From Coffea arabica (Eukaryota > Streptophyta > Magnoliopsida > Gentianales > Rubiaceae): a stretch of DNA of 64,000 nt. The DNA is taken from positions 9,240,501 to 9,304,500 of the forward strand of contig NC_092317.1 in assembly GCF_036785885.1 (NCBI RefSeq). Reading direction: 5' to 3'. Below are positions 22,669 to 35,784 of this stretch, piece after piece. The first letter of the stretch is position 1. Each line of letters starts with the position of its first letter. Position numbers and translations under genes: made by a program. Under the pieces are notes generated by a model that was not told the origin of the DNA, did no database searches, and saw only the letters and a program-made list of their open reading frames with translations.

Positions 22669-23013
22669 TCACTCAAATTATCAGAGAATAGTCACTTCTT
22701 TTTTTTTTTTTTTGCCTTATCTCCGTGAGAGGTTGTGAATCTTACAAAAGAAAAATGAAATGACTTGAGAGTCCCAACCAATAAGTTAATAGTGATTGTC
22801 GCTTTCATATTGTGCATAAGGGGTTAAATGTGAGAGTCCTAACAATAATGAATTCTAAAAACAATTTTCAAGAATATAAACGTAAAAGACCAGAAATTGC
22901 ATGCAATGATGCAGTGAAAATTGAAAATCTCCAATCCGGCAATCCCCCAAGTCTTCCCACAAAATATATTAGCCAACCATCACAAAAGTCTTCCCATTTC
23001 ACAGTTCAGGAAA
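22669..23013. promoter_or_regulatory. Upstream region of the MsrA gene
   Basis: 345 bp between the MITE nest and the MsrA start codon, so the core promoter and 5' UTR must lie here or within the MITEs. It holds a poly-T at about 22700-22714 and an AAATATATTAG block at about 22960 that could serve as a weak TATA element. No firm sites can be assigned. Confidence 0.35.
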
Positions 23014-25203
23014 ATGGCTTCAACCCAAGATGAACAAAACAACAAGTCAACCAACCGGGCATTGGAGCCGGATCTGGATATTCCAAACCAGCCTGGGCTT
23101 GAATTCGCCCAGTTTGCAGCCGGGTGCTTCTGGGGAGTGGAGCTGGCTTTCCAAAGACTGGAAGGTGTTGTGAAAACTGAAGTGGGTTATTCTCAGGGAC
23201 ACGTTGATAACCCGAATTACAAGTTGGTTTGTACCGGATCCACTAACCATGCTGAAGTGGTTCGGGTTCAGTTTGACCCTACTGTTTGCCCGTACACTAA
23301 TTTGCTCTCTCTTTTCTGGGCTCGCCATAATCCCACCACTCTTAATCGCCAGGTTTCAAATGATTTGGCTTTCATATATATTTTTTTGTTTCATTTTCTG
23401 CTTTTTTTTTTTAATTTGTTTGTTAGTTAATTTTTATTTAATTAATTCATATGAATCCTTTATTTTAGTTGAAGAAAAAGTTAAATTCCAAATTTAGTAA
23501 TTATTTTCTGGTTTCTGTTTCAATTATGGATTTTTGGGCAGTGAATTTGTTTGTCAGAGGGGATTGGAACGGGAAAAAAAGTTCTTTTTTTTATTATTAT
23601 CTTGGAACGGAAAGTTTCTTTTTGTTGTTTTTTTTTTTGCAAATTTTTTTGGTTTGAGTTTGAAACGAATAAATTTGACATGGGTTTGTTTTGTTCTATC
23701 TTCATCTTAATTATCATTTGATGTGATAAAAAATTTATTCTTGGCTTGGGCAATGATATGACCCAAATTTCTTGATTGAGGTATTCTTCACTTTGGTGCA
23801 TATAGAATTTAGTAAGGGGGAAAAAAGAAAAAAGGGAATGTGAATTATTAAATCTAACAACAAAGAATGAATATCTCATTTTGACCCCAATTAATTCGCA
23901 TGATCAAAACAAGGGCTTAATTTTCAGGTAACTGCATTAACTGTTAACTAGGCGAATACAAAATCTATTATTAACTGTTAATGCATTAACTGCATCAACA
24001 AAATCTGTGGGAGATATTTTCTAAGTTGGTTTACGGATTTTGGGTATAGTGGTGGAGATTAGAGGCAATGTTGAGCAAGATGCGAACTTCTTATTATTGT
24101 TGCATGGCTCAACAGTTTCAAAAAAGGTTGCCATAGAATTCACTTGACGAGCTGTGTGTGCTACCAAGGAGCAAATAATCCTCCAATGTTATCTTGTTTT
24201 GCCTACCGGCGAGTAGGTAATCCTCAACCAACGCTTTCGTGTTCTGGGCATTTAGCTAATGCTTGTACAGTGTTATTAGGAAAGGGTACCTAAAGCCTAT
24301 TTGAGTGAGCTCCCCTATGGAGATTGATTAGATACCCTTAAAAGAAATGCAGAGGATGTATTGATGTCACCTGTGAGCATGGTTCAAAGTTGCAGTCGCG
24401 GCTGTGGCTCGGACCTTTCCACATTGGTCTCGGCATATTAGTTGCGGTCTTGGCGAGACACAAATTTTTAAAATATTTAATATTCTAGAAATTGTGAATA
24501 ATATAAAAAAAATATGATAAACAAAAATAATAAAAATTAGCAAAAATAATAAAAATTCAAGTTGACTTGGGGTGATTCGGGACGACTCGACTGTTTCTAT
24601 CCGTCTCGGCGACGTCTCGGCCGAGTTCTCGGTGATCCTTTATCTTGGAGTCATCTCATTCCGGTATTGTATCGGAGAGCTTCGTTCCGATAACGACTCG
24701 ACCGAGTTGTCTTGGACTCGGCCGAGTCTTTGAACCATGCTTGTGAGAAGAATTCTTGGGAGGGCCATTTTGGTAGTATATAGCAAATTGATTAGTGCTA
24801 ACTGACTAGGAATTTGATGATGGTTTCTCAACAAATAAGTTGTTTTTTGGATTAAAATGTTCGACAGTGCATGTCTTGCTTGTATCTTTCAATTCGGTTG
24901 CACATCCTTCAGGTTGCTTAAGTTACTTTGCTGCTTGATCTCTGTTAGGGTGGTGATGTTGGCACACAATACCGGTCAGGAATATACTACTATAATGAGA
25001 CCCAGGCTCAACTAGCAAAAGAATCACTAGAAGAGAAGCAGAAGGAATACAAGGACAAGAGGATTGTGACTGAAATTCTTCCTGCCAAGACATTTTACAG
25101 AGCCGAGGAGTACCACCAGCAATATCTTGAGAAGGGTGGAGGGAGAGGTAACAAACAGTCTGCTGCAAAAGGCTGTAATGACCCAATCCGATGCTATGGT
25201 TGA
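23014..25203 (+). CDS. MSRA: Peptide methionine-S-sulfoxide reductase A
   Basis: Two exons, 23014-23352 and 24949-25203, joined by a 1596-bp GT-AG intron; 197 residues. It reduces methionine-S-sulfoxide in proteins and free Met-SO, using thioredoxin as usual electron donor. The catalytic motif GCFWGVE holds Cys38. [18 protein letters not shown] and NHAEVV substrate-pocket segments, then the second-exon [11 protein letters not shown] motif, are all typical. The C-terminus [11 protein letters not shown] holds the resolving cysteines of plant MsrA. No transit peptide is seen from the ATG at 23014, so a cytosolic form is likely; upstream in-frame codons give only a non-ATG start. The intron contains a hAT-type MITE (24378-24739). 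Convergent with the protease gene at 25955-27476. Confidence 0.95.
24378..24739. mobile_element. hAT-type MITE inside the MsrA intron
   Basis: 362 bp with 12-bp perfect inverted ends CATGGTTCAAAG and CTTTGAACCATG. The flanking 8-mers CCTGTGAG (24370-24377) and CTTGTGAG (24740-24747) match at 7 of 8 positions, consistent with the 8-bp duplication of hAT elements. The body is rich in CTCGGCCGAG palindromes and more GC-rich than the surrounding intron. No coding capacity. Confidence 0.7.
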
Positions 25204-25954
25204 TGCAGGAGACATTGCAGGCATCATACTCGAATAAGGCTGTGAAGTAACACATTTCGTGATATGTTGCATTTATGCGATTAGACTTTTAACTCTACTT
25301 CACATTGCATGCTTCTATTATAACGTAAATGCTTTCAGCTTCTAAGTTTAAACCTTTGGGTCAACCTGTGATGTTTATCATAATCACCTATTGTAGCAAA
25401 GCCTGAACTATCATATCTTGGCTGCTTGTACTATATATAATATGGAGATGTCTCTTGCAGAACAACCAATTTGTTGGATAAAGTTTTATTAAGATTTGTT
25501 TGATCCGACTTGTGGAGATTCTGTGAGAATAGGGATTGATCGTTTTATTTTCCAAAAAATAAAATAATGTCTATTTTCCGATGTAGTTCATCGATCAAGC
25601 ACAAGGAAACAGTTGACACCAGCTATAGTATATTGAGATCATTAGTATCCTTTTGGTCATTATATTTAAAGGAGGGTATGAGTAATTCTTTTCATCTAAA
25701 GACAGGAAATGCTCTTATTCAGCAAATTCAGTCATGGCTTTTCTTGAAGGGAAATAAAAGATATAGACAAGAGATAAAATTTTTATTGACCCATCAGTGT
25801 TCTTTCAATCTCAATACATCAGTATCACAATCACAGTGGAATCAGTACGAAGCGATTTGAAGTTTCAAAGTTTTAAGAGTTGATGAGAACTGCAACTAGG
25901 AGAGGAAAGCAATATTATCACTAGCTTTTCACAGTAAAAGAAACTATGCTGTGT
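25204..25954. other. Shared 3' region of two convergent genes
   Basis: 751 bp between the MsrA stop and the protease stop, holding both 3' UTRs. On the minus strand an AATAAA (plus-strand TTTATT at 25782-25787) lies about 170 bases past the protease stop. Plus-strand candidates for MsrA are less clear (AATAAA-like motif near 25557). No separate gene seen. Confidence 0.5.
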
Positions 25955-27476
<1,522 letters not shown>

Positions 27477-27541
27477 TGAAATTGTACCTAGTGATCAACA
27501 AAGCGTGCAAGTTATGATATGGTAAGTAAGTGACTGCTTTG

Positions 27542-27549
27542 TTTATATA
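27542..27549 (-). promoter_or_regulatory. TATA box of the cysteine endopeptidase gene
   Basis: On the minus strand the sequence reads CTATATAAAC, a near-ideal plant TATA box. It sits 66-73 bases upstream of the first ATG, leaving room for a 5' UTR of about 35-40 bases. Confidence 0.65.
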
Positions 27550-29487
27550 GAGAAATTGATCTAAGAGATAGAAGGAGGAGGTATGGTTGAACGAGATAAG
27601 CAAATATTCCTCAATGATATGGACTTAATTGATTCCTTATGGGTAAGAACAACCTAAAAATAATTGTGATACTATGGCCAAGAACTCATGATAGGGCAGC
27701 AGGAGAATGCTTAGTACAGAGATGGATGGAGGATTCCTATCCTATCCTATTCAGGTTGATTATACAAGCAAGGCCTTTTTATAAGTTCATATGGTTAGTA
27801 ATTTAAACACTTTAAGCAAGGAAAGAAGAGAAAAAAGGCTGTTCAGGGAATGAGCAGTTGTGAACCTTGCATTGCGCGAGTAAACGGAATTCCTTCTCAA
27901 CTGACTTCCAAGAATTGGGAACCTTTTTGGTCATAAAGTTTCCTTGTTCAAATTCTTGTGCTTTTCAACCTTTGCTAATGTCATAAGGGACTCAAGGGCC
28001 AAGGAAGGAGTTAAAATTTTGAGATTAATTTCCAAGGTGCAATTTCTATTTTCCAAACCATTCCTATAACTTTTCTAGTGAAAGCAATTCATTAAGTTTT
28101 GTCATTTGTGTGAATATATCATTTTTTTTTTCATTGACGTTGGTGTGAATTAGCTCAAAATTTGTTTCTATTGTCAAAGAATTTAAAAAGAAAGAAAAGA
28201 AAAAAAGCCCTTATGAAATAAGTATGGGGTAGTTGGGGTGGTGGACTTGGGGAAGCTAACACGCTATCATGTTGTGTGGTAGCGCAAGGGAAGGAGAGGT
28301 GACGAATATAGCGGTTAGTTACGTTGTTAGGGACTCTTATGCCACGCTTTCTTGCATAGTGGCGAAATAAAGCGTTATAAACTGCTACTTTTGCTTATCC
28401 GAATTCAGATATTTTTCTGCAACATTTTTCTCTAAAAAGAAATATGAACAATTCTTCTTTTGGGAACAAATTACATGACCATTTTTTTTTGGGCTTAGTT
28501 TCTCTTAGGTATAGGAGTTATTCCTATAAAGTTCTTCATTTTTCTTTCTTATTAAAAAATTATGGAATAACGAAAAATAAAATGATGGGAATAAGTGAAG
28601 TAAGAAAAGGAATGAAGAATGTAGAGTGAAAAGCTTAAAATATTTTGGCTGCCTTGGGAAAGGGTTATTTGAACAATTTGCTGGCCTTGTTCTTTATGGA
28701 CTACTTGACTACGAAATATAAAAGAAATTATGTCTTAAAAGGGGAAAAAAATAAATTCTCCTCCAATTCCCCATCTAGAAATATGTTAACTGAAAAAATT
28801 AGTAAATTTTTTTGCATTTGGAAGTCTAAGTATTATCTATTTACCTCTAAATATTATAACAACATGATTGAAGTTGACCAAATTTTTTAATACATATTTA
28901 TGTATTAATTTAGTGAAAATTAAAAACTATATTCTTAGACGTAGTATTTTGGGCACGAAAGTCGACTTGTTCTTAAGATAATCCGACTGATTAGGTCTGA
29001 TAACTATTAACTAATCAAATGTAAACTCTAAAAATGTGGATCATCTAAAGAAAAGTGTCATACTTAGAAAATTGTTTTTTTTAAAAAAAAAATTAGAACT
29101 TTAATAACGAATACTCCAAGCCAAAAATCTAAGACTTAAGGCCTTAAGGGTATCCTATCCTTTGTCCTCTATCCATAATGTATTACTTTGTTTACTTCAA
29201 CTGCACAAATAAAAAATGCAAACTTTGAGTTGATTTTCTTTGAAAAGATGAAGAGTCTTTAGTTTGATAAACAAGTTTTGCACTTAATAATGTCGTGCCC
29301 ATGAATCCATTACCTTCGTGTTCTTTGTTGCGTTTGTCATGTTTCAACTGAAGCTTCTATCTGAGGATACCATGCAAAAAGATGGGATTACACCAAATTC
29401 CTCCCTCAGCTATGCATTAGGTTTTGCCAAAAAAAAAGAAAAAAGGGAACAAGTTGCTTGTAGGACTTCTTTAGCGTGAGGTATGCT

Positions 29488-29505
29488 GGGGGGGGGGGGG
29501 GGGGG
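29488..29505. repeat. Poly-G homopolymer, 18 bases
   Basis: An uninterrupted G-run followed by CAGG. Length is likely variable and may be affected by sequencing. Confidence 0.9.
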
Positions 29506-29804
29506 CAGGTTTCCCAATCAAGAAGGGGCAAGAGTTAAACTTTTTCTCAGTTACATGTATTTCTATCTATAGGTCTGATGATTAATATGCTTTCCTTGGT
29601 AATGAAAGGTGCAAAGTAATATAATTAGTTGCTTGATTCATAAGTGACATTTCTTTGGTTTAGTGATAAGTGTAAGCTTAACTGCCAATTAATAATCAAC
29701 CTGCTGTATTTGTTTAGGTAAAATATAGCTAGAGTTGTCAAAATAGGTGATTCGAACGGTTTGACCGGGTCATAATTGAACAATGAGTATAACTAGGTCA
29801 AACC

Positions 29805-29812
29805 ATTTATAC

Positions 29813-29852
<40 letters not shown>

Positions 29853-29860
29853 GTATAAAT
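29805..29860. repeat. (AT)18 microsatellite inside a dyad
   Basis: 36 bases of alternating AT (29815-29850) are flanked by ATTTATACCC on the left and its exact complement GGGTATAAAT on the right. The whole block is a perfect inverted repeat that could form a hairpin or cruciform. Confidence 0.85.
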
Positions 29861-30595
29861 GATGGGTATACATTTAATGAATGGGTGTAGGTATATCATC
29901 CAATTATCATTTATGAGTCACTTAAAATTCTACTTATTTTTTTTCTATTTTTTCGCATGTTGTTTCACAAGAAATAATGGTATTTTGTTGTTATTAAATT
30001 GGTAAGAAATTCAAATTTATTTTCTTAATAATCATCAAAAGTTGAGTTTAAATGTATAATTATTTTTAAATTGGTATAAGTGAGTGAATCGAGTCAACCC
30101 ACTATGCACCAATTAAATGAATTTAATTGGTTATCCATTTTGATCCATTCAAAATTAATGAACAACAAACTTAAAAAACCCAATTTATAATAAAAAAATT
30201 CTTTACACAGGAAGGGTAACGTACCTAACCCTTTCTCGATATTATGGTTACTCTATCACCAGTTGATCAACCAAGGAAAAATAAAAAAGTCAAACTCGGA
30301 AAAACGATATAATTCCGATAAGAAAGATAATTATACCAAGAATAGTGACGTAGAAACTGCATTGTGCTTGGGAGAAGAAACTTGACAAATGTACTCTCAT
30401 ATATATTCAGAACTAGGAATTTCAAACAATTTAAACTAAGCCGAATCCAATAACGTTGAAGAGGAATATTTTCCCCCTTTTTGTTTTTAGTGCTGATGCT
30501 ATGAAAAGTTGGCTTTGACAGATTATGAATCTTTGTCGACAAGGCAAATTCCAATCAGAGTACACTAACTCATTAAAGTTGGCTTTACTTTAATG

Positions 30596-30966
30596 AGTGG
30601 TTTGAACAAGAAGGTAACAGCACCGGTGCATTGTGCTCAATATTAGCAAAAGATGCAACCATGGCAAGATCTCTGGTTGCTTGCAGATTGGCGTTCCAAG
30701 TTCAGTCGATTTCGGGAGTAGCTTTGGCAGTCATTTTGTCATTGGCACTGTCTTGGAGACTTGATCTTGTAGCTGTTGCAATACAAACAGCTGCCATCCG
30801 TGCCTTTTATCTCAAGGCCAAGATGATGACTAGCATGTCCAAGAAAATGTTGCAATCACAAAACAGAAGCAATGAGTTAGCAAGTGAGGCTGTTGGAAAC
30901 CATAGAATTATTACAGCATTTTACTCTCAGGAAAAGGTGATGACATTGTTCAAAGAAGCACAGATA
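30596..30966 (+). pseudogene. ABCB transporter pseudogene, part 1 (second membrane domain)
   Basis: This stretch aligns with 63452-63820 of the intact ABCB gene, starting at GTGGTTTGAACAAGAAGG and reading through the second transmembrane domain without a stop. Typical words are SLVACRLAFQVQS and [20 protein letters not shown]. Homology to the gene begins abruptly at about 30596, so the N-terminal half (first membrane domain and nucleotide-binding domain) is absent. It stops where a retroelement begins, sharing GG at the joint. The remainder resumes at 38720. Confidence 0.85.
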
Positions 30967-31592
30967 GGTACGACCGTTGATTATCCCTAATTAGGAAATA
31001 CTCCTAGGCACGACCGTAGGAATTAATTTTCTAATTGCATTAAAAACTAGAAAAGCCTAACCCAAATTAATAACACGCTATGAGGGTTATTTAAATCAGA
31101 TTGCATGTTCCCCTAGTGTAAGAAAACACTAGTTGCTACTAATATTAACCAATTAAACAATTACGGATTTAATTGATTAAATTGACAAGAGATTAAAAAA
31201 TTAAATTGCACATCGGGCCCTTGATATCCAATTAACAAAATAATCCCATAAAAATTCAAATAGAAAACATGCAAATATTAATAAATTAAGAAACACATGA
31301 AAATTAATTAGATCTCACAGATATTTGGGACTGCGTCTTCGCGTTGATCCTTGACTAGAGGAGAAAATTAGTCATGCCTCATAAGAAAATCTCCATGCAA
31401 TTTAATTGAATTCAAAGACATAAACACTCACTAATAATTTAGAATAAAACTTTGAATCTCCGTAGACTCTTTGAAGAAAAATTACATACCACACAACAAA
31501 AGAAGGAACAAGTTCCTTCTTACATAAAAGACTACCTATTCTCCTACGGAGCTTCTTTGGAGAGAAAACTAAAAACTAGTCTAATGTCTTCT
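30967..31592 (-). repeat. Truncated LTR fragment (reverse orientation)
   Basis: Nearly identical to 37571-38196 of the right LTR arm and in the same orientation; equally the inverted copy of the middle of the left arm. It lacks both LTR ends. The joint with the ABCB exon shares GG, suggesting a deletion repaired through short homology. Confidence 0.8.
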
Positions 31593-31662
31593 AAATATAT
31601 ATATATATATGTATATATATATAAAATAACATTGTTAAAAAATATATATATATATAATAAAA
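31593..31662. repeat. TA-rich microsatellite tract
   Basis: Two blocks of alternating TA separated by about 20 bases follow directly after the LTR fragment. The break in LTR homology coincides with the first TA block, as if the break or replication slippage took place there. Confidence 0.7.
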
Positions 31663-31904
31663 TTATTTTCTTTTTTTTTTAGCCTTCAATTATGTTTTTC
31701 TTTTAAAAAAAATATTCAAATTTTTGCATTAAAAAAAAATCATAAACATAAAAAAAAAATCAAAATACAATTACTTCCCTTCTTAACATTCGGTTTAGTT
31801 TTTCAGCAATTCAATTTCTGAATTAAAAAAAAAATGTAAGACCAAAAAACTATTTTTTTTTCTCTTTTCTTCTTTTTCTTTTCTTTCTTTCCTTTCTTCT
31901 TCTT

Positions 31905-32640
31905 CCCCGCTGCCCGCCTCTTCTTCTTCCTCGCGCACTCCGCCTTGCTCTCTCCTCCTTGTGCGACCTCCACCTGCGCGAGTCACCAGCTCCTCCCCCG
32001 ACTTCCATCGCCGCCAACCCAGCTCACCGCAGCTCCTCCTGAGCTCCCGCAGCTACCAGCTCGCCATCGACAGCCAACCCAAGCGTCTGCCGTCGCCGCA
32101 GCCTCAGTTCAGCCCAGCCACGCCACGCCACCAGCTCTTCACCCTCCTTGAGCTAGCTCATCTCCGTTTCCCCACCTAGCTCGTCGACCTGCGCAAGCCA
32201 CCACCAGTCCGCGTCCACCTCTGCTGCTGCTGCCAGCGCCGCCACCCCAGAGCTGTGCGCAGCTCCTCCTCCCTGTCCATAGCTGCCGCCGACTGCCGCC
32301 GACTGCCGCCTGAAGCCCACAGCAATCCAGCTTAACGCCATCTCCTCGTTGCTCGCACGCGTCGCACTACCAGCTTGCGTCGACCTCCTGCTGCTGTCAC
32401 CAGCTCACCCAAGTGCCGCTCTCTCTTCCACTTCGCAAGCTCCGCTGTCCGACACCCAAGTCATCTCGACACCACCAGCTCCACCGTCTGCCAGCTTGAG
32501 CTAGCTCATGCTAGCTAGCGCGCCTCCACCTGCGCGCACCACACAAGCCAGCGACCTCCATCATCTCCCTCGCAAGCTGCTCACGCCACAACTCGCGCGA
32601 CCATCGAGTGACACCCATAGCCGCCGCCGTCGGTAGTTGG
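31905..32640. other. GC-rich, CpG-rich leader-like block of the retroelement
   Basis: About 735 bp rich in C and G with many CpG sites and reused short words (CACCAGCTC, CAGCTCCTCC, GAGCTAGCTCATG), in sharp contrast to the AT-rich flanks. Frames through it are Pro/Ser/Ala-rich and do not persist across the block, so I do not call a protein. It ends at a candidate splice donor (GTAAAT at 32641). It probably serves as the element's 5' leader; captured host DNA is an alternative. Confidence 0.5.
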
Positions 32641-33532
32641 GTAAATTTATGGTCTCTTAATTTTATTTCAATTTCTTGATATTGATGGGATTTAGATGAT
32701 TGTGAATTTGTTGGGTAAAATTGTTTGATTGCATTTGTGTACTGGAACCAGTGGGTTGGGTTTCGTCTGCTTGATACCCTTATTGCACTTTTAGTTGAGT
32801 AATTTTCTGGGTTGGTTTGTTAAATTACTATTGCCGTTGGTTGACTCTAGGTACCTTGTTTGGGAAGCATTCGGTTTTGTGATTTCAATTACTAAGCTCA
32901 TTGGAGCACTTGCTGCTATTTTGGGTTGTATTTTCTGCATTTAACTAACATTTGGACCGCCATTGCTTATTGTTTGTAATTGTTGCTTTGTCGAGGCTTT
33001 TGTCTAAACCTTGAGTGCCTCACGTTTCCATTTTCTTGATTGAGGTGGGCGTCTATGTTGCTTCATTACCTGTGAAGTGCACCAGTGGTACTGGTGTACG
33101 TATTGTGGCTACAATTGTTGGTTCTATTTGGTTGGCTGATGGTTTGAAAGCTAATTCCCTTTTGATTAAGTTGTTCACCAATTTCTGAACTACTGTTGAT
33201 TCCCAACATCTGATTTCTTAAGTCACTTGCTAATTTTAGTAGGTTGAGTCCTATATTTGACTGTCCAATTGGTGACAGTTGTTGAGCTTTTGGGGTGAGC
33301 AATAAAAAAAAAAATATTTGTTATTCTCTGTGATTGTTGGAGGCCATCGATGTCATTTTCTTGTTGGTTCAATCTACTTGCTGTGCCAGGGTTCCTTGCA
33401 TTGTTGACATTAGCTACATTTATTGGGCATTTGTTTGTTGCTTGGAGGCTGTTGTTCATTCATCTGGAGTGCTGTTTCTGCATCTGTTGGTCGCTTTAGT
33501 TTCCTGATTGGTTGGAGTGATAACTACCACCC

Positions 33533-34804
33533 ATGGTGAAGCCACGGTTTTCCTCTAAGTCTAGAACACCTAGGACATCTCAAACACCCCAACCCACCAT
33601 TCCCGCCTCTGACCCCTCGCACAACCCTTCTTCCTCTGGACGGAGGGCTCGCCTTGGGAGACAGAGAAGCGTCCATATTTCTGATCCTTCACATTTTGGT
33701 GGTAATTTGAACTTCACCAGAGCCGCCGACAAACAGCGATATGCTATTTGTTGCGAACGGCGAATTATTCCTTGCTGCTATCAGGACGCCGCCACCTTAA
33801 GTCTTTTGAATATACTAGTTGACTTTGACCGCTTGATTAATGCAATCGGGTGGCATCCCTACACATATATTGTTGACTGTCCGGCATTTATTGAGTTGGT
33901 TAGGGAGTTCTATACCACATTTGAGTTTAACATTTCCATTGGATACATAGTCTCTACCCCCAATGTCATTCATTTTCGATTAATGGGTCAAGAATTCCAC
34001 CACTCCATTACTGATTTCAATCTAATCTTTGATTTTATTGATAGGGCCTACGCCAACTCTCGTGAGTATGCCGAGAGTGCTTGTGACTACGTAGAGCCCT
34101 TCTTCTCCCGCTATAGCTATTTTTGGAAAGAGATGTCCGTGGATCGTGATCCTTACGACCCTAGGAAGTCCAAGAGCTCTTATCTCAAGGACCCGGCTTC
34201 TCGATACATCTAGCGTTTCTTGGCTTATAGTTTCTCAGGCAGGCGAGATAGCTCGGACATTTTGTCTAAGTCAGAGTTTTTCTTTATTTGGTGCATGCAT
34301 AATAATATAAAAGTTAATTTGGGGTGCTGGCTAGCTTCTCAATTCAAGTCTGTTTTGACTAAAAAGAAGCGCCCCTTGATTCTTGGATCATACATTACCC
34401 ACTTGGCTATTAATTTGCATGTGCTTGATCTCTCTAACCATGATTTGCATGTAGCATGTCAAATGGAGCCCTTAGACATCCCTTGTTTACAGAAAATGGG
34501 CTTGGCTAGGGAGGGTGACAACGGGTGGGAGGTTCCACCACCGGGACCGTCTTGTATTCCCCCTCGTTCATCTTGTGCCCGTTCCTCCACTGCTATCGGT
34601 GACCCCGGCCCTTCGACCTCCGCTCCACCTCCTCCAACCCCAAGGGCTGATGACTGGCACCAACTCCAGATGCGAGTTCAGAAACTGGAGGCTCAGGTAA
34701 CCAATATTGATGCGAATGTGCATAATATGGCGCAGAATTTGGCAGCGTTTATGCACCATGTGGGTGTTGAACCTCAATTTGCACCTAACCCACCGCTGTT
34801 TTGA
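33533..34804 (+). pseudogene. Athila-type retrotransposon ORF1 (gag-like), with one in-frame stop
   Basis: An ATG at 33533 opens 226 codons to a TAG at 34211-34213. The same frame then continues to a TGA at 34802-34804, so one stop splits an ORF of about 423 codons. The N-terminus is Ser/Pro/Arg-rich and basic. The middle has the ERRIIPCCYQD and FRLMGQEF segments typical of Athila ORF-1 proteins. After the stop come FFFIWCMHNN and a Pro-rich tail with a possible coiled coil (about 34660-34760). No zinc knuckle seen. The family protein is a capsid-like Gag. The stop could be decay or a read-through site; decay is simpler. Confidence 0.75.
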
Positions 34805-34875
34805 CGACTTAAGGGGAGTTTCGTTGCCCTTTTTCTTATTTTTACTGTTTAATTGTCACATTGAGGGCAATGTGT

Positions 34876-34896
34876 GCTTTAAGTGTGGGGGGAGAT
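34876..34896 (+). other. Purine-rich tract, first copy
   Basis: TTTAAGTGTGGGGGGAGA follows TTGAGGGCAATGTG shortly after ORF1. This arrangement is common in Athila-clade elements ahead of the 3' region. A second such tract directly precedes the LTR at 35785. Confidence 0.5.
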
Positions 34897-35767
34897 TTGA
34901 ATTTGACTGGTGTTTCTTTAATTTGCTGCTTATCTTACTGTTGTCTTGATGAACAAATATGGCAACTCACTCTTCTATTGCTAGTTGTGATTTATTTTAT
35001 GAATTTAGTTTAGGTGGTAAGTAAAAGCATGTTATCTTGGTGAATATCATGAGTTTAATGACTTGGTGCAAATTGTGGTTAACTTGTTTAGGCAATATAA
35101 ATATTTTACTAGCAATTATTGTGTGAATTGGGCGATTGTTGATCTCAGTTCTCCATGTTAGGAGATGACGTAGGCTATGATCTTTAATTATCTGATATTT
35201 TGGTGCTTTAATTGTGATTAATAAAGGACTCTACTCCGCTAGTGTCGTCACCCAGTAACTGGGAGTTTTCACCACAAGTGTCGACTTTCGCGTCAAAAAG
35301 TGGCGATATCTATGAGTAGTTAGTCCTGAAACTGTGAAAAGTTGAGTAACTGGGCTCTTTCATCTAAAAATGTCAGAGTTCACGTCAAAAGACTTGAATA
35401 GCTTGGGACTGAGCATTTATCGAAAATAAATAAATAAATAAAAATAAAAGATTTCTCAAAAAAAAAAAGAAAAAAAAATGTGTAAGCTTATGATCATGTT
35501 GGCCTGCCGATCCTTGTTCTTCAATGTTGAGATTTTGGTTGTCAGTTGACCCAATTGCTAACTTTTGCTAGTTTAATATTTTGATTTCCTAGATGAGTTA
35601 GCCATGAATTGGACGAGTTTATGATTTCAGGAGCTAACCGGGAGAAATATGTCTTGACACTTAGCTACTAAAACTTGATTTTGGGATAAACGCAGCTTGG
35701 CAATAAATGAAATGAGAGTTAGCCATTGTTGAATTTAGTTGTTCTCATGCTTGAGGACAAGCATGAT

Positions 35768-35784
35768 TTAAGTGTAGGGGGGAT
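35768..35784 (+). other. Polypurine tract next to the forward LTR
   Basis: AAGTGTAGGGGGGAT sits immediately before the LTR start TGATAGGGTG, the expected place for plus-strand DNA priming. It fixes the forward element's orientation as plus and marks the arm at 35785 as its 3' LTR. Confidence 0.65.

Larger units (their letters stand above)
27550..30595. other. Long gene-free stretch
   Basis: The first few hundred bases are the upstream region of the protease gene. I see no other gene. Around 28205-28380 there is a more GC-rich patch of unknown nature. A G-run and an AT microsatellite are listed separately. The short open frames at 28444-28890 lack motifs. Confidence 0.5.

Noticed and set aside
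31961-32179. Pro/Ser-rich frames in the GC-rich block
   Set aside because: Several overlapping frames are open because of composition; none persists across the block or shows a motif.
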